This document shows positions 5,100 to 5,521 of a DNA stretch of 5,521 nt, one piece after another; position 1 is the first letter of the stretch; every line of letters starts with the position of its first letter. The notes under the pieces are model-generated. The model made no database searches, was not told the origin of the DNA, and was given only the letters and a program-made list of their open reading frames with translations. The stretch covers positions 1 through 5,521 of the forward strand of contig CAMPIC010000238.1 in NCBI GenBank assembly GCA_946886185.1, given 5' to 3'. A program made the translations under genes and the position numbers. This DNA comes from an uncultured bacterium. Its GTDB lineage: Bacteria > Eisenbacteria > RBG-16-71-46 > CAIMUX01.

Positions 5100-5521
5100 T
5101 CAGACGGGGCCGGGTCGGGTGATCTCGACCCGCGCCGCGGTCGCCTCCACCAGCCCGTCCCGCAACCGATCCGCCTCGCTCCGCAGCGCGGTCACCACGA
5201 ACTTCGGCTGGGCGGCGAACTCGCGTTGCACGCTTCGAATCGAGCTGGCCTCCCTCGCGAGGAAGCCTTCCACCGTGCCGAGGTCTTCGTACGCGCACGA
5301 CACCACGAAGGTCATTTCCCGCCACACGAACCGCTCCGGGGCGGCCATCACCGCCAGTCGAGCGGCTTCCGCATAGGCCCGCGCCAGTCCGCCGGTCCCG
5401 AGTTTCGTGCCGCCGAAGTACCGGGTCACCACCACGAGCGAGTCGAACAGCTCGCCCCGCCGCAGCTCCGCCAGGATCGGAGCGCCCGCCGTGCCCGACG
5501 GCTCGCCGTCATCATCGCTGC
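5100..5521 (-). CDS. yigZ: YigZ / IMPACT family protein, 5' end cut off by the window
   Basis: This is the C-terminal 139 residues of a YigZ/IMPACT-family (UPF0029) protein. The first complete codon is at 5519, and the start lies beyond the window. Family members are usually around 200 residues, so roughly 60-70 are missing. The fragment opens with the IMPACT landmark [14 protein letters not shown] (fragment residues 3-16), then [21 protein letters not shown] (29-49), the most conserved block of the family. The rest (about 66-122) corresponds to the DUF1949 domain, an EF-G domain V-like fold. The molecular role in bacteria is poorly defined; eukaryotic IMPACT binds GCN1 and restrains GCN2 signalling. 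No frameshift or degraded motif is seen. A GTG in frame at 5435 is not the start, because conserved sequence continues upstream of it. Its stop is 128 bp from the ABC operon, so co-transcription is possible but not evident. Confidence 0.93.
   Translation of the reverse strand, partial: SDDDGEPSGTAGAPILAELRRGELFDSLVVVTRYFGGTKLGTGGLARAYAEAARLAVMAAPERFVWREMTFVVSCAYEDLGTVEGFLAREASSIRSVQREFAAQPKFVVTALRSEADRLRDGLVEATAARVEITRPGPV

Noticed and set aside
4972..5325. Upstream extension of the permease A frame into the YigZ gene
   Set aside because: That part is charged, non-membrane sequence lying over the YigZ gene in another frame. The hydrophobic protein begins after the ATG at 4971.

Overview
This window is GC-rich bacterial DNA, densely coded, with Gly/Ala/Arg-rich proteins and third codon positions dominated by G and C. 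A secreted TonB C-terminal-domain protein points to a diderm (Gram-negative-type) organism. Lineage cannot be fixed from the sequence; an uncultivated GC-rich phylum is possible, but that is a guess. Both ends look cut: the last gene runs off the right edge, and the first gene has lost its N-terminus at the left edge.

Layout. On the plus strand, an AIM24/TIGR00266-family protein (homology from base 6, annotatable ATG at 93, stop at 794) is followed by a short convergent gap holding a hairpin terminator that serves the minus strand. All remaining genes are on the minus strand. Reading right to left (5' to 3'): a YigZ/IMPACT-family protein lacking its start (5521 to 5100); a 128-bp gap; a tight four-gene ABC-2 exporter operon in the order permease A (4971-4195), ATPase A (4192-3221), permease B (3224-2436), ATPase B (2439-1417); a 151-bp gap with an extended -10 promoter; and a small secreted TonB_C protein (1265-891) ending at the terminator.

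How the genes work together. The four ABC genes overlap by ATGA or lie 2 bp apart, so they are almost certainly co-transcribed and translationally coupled. Together they encode two permease-ATPase pairs, which could form one heteromeric exporter (two different transmembrane and two different nucleotide-binding subunits) or two transporters. The substrate cannot be deduced. The flanking genes (AIM24-like, TonB_C, YigZ) show no sequence-visible link to the exporter.

I found no mobile element, CRISPR array, tRNA or rRNA, and no convincing new system. The points most worth checking are the interleaved P-A-P-A exporter arrangement, the Q-loop substitution in ATPase B, the broken start of the AIM24-like gene, and the 9-bp tandem repeat inside the TonB_C signal peptide.
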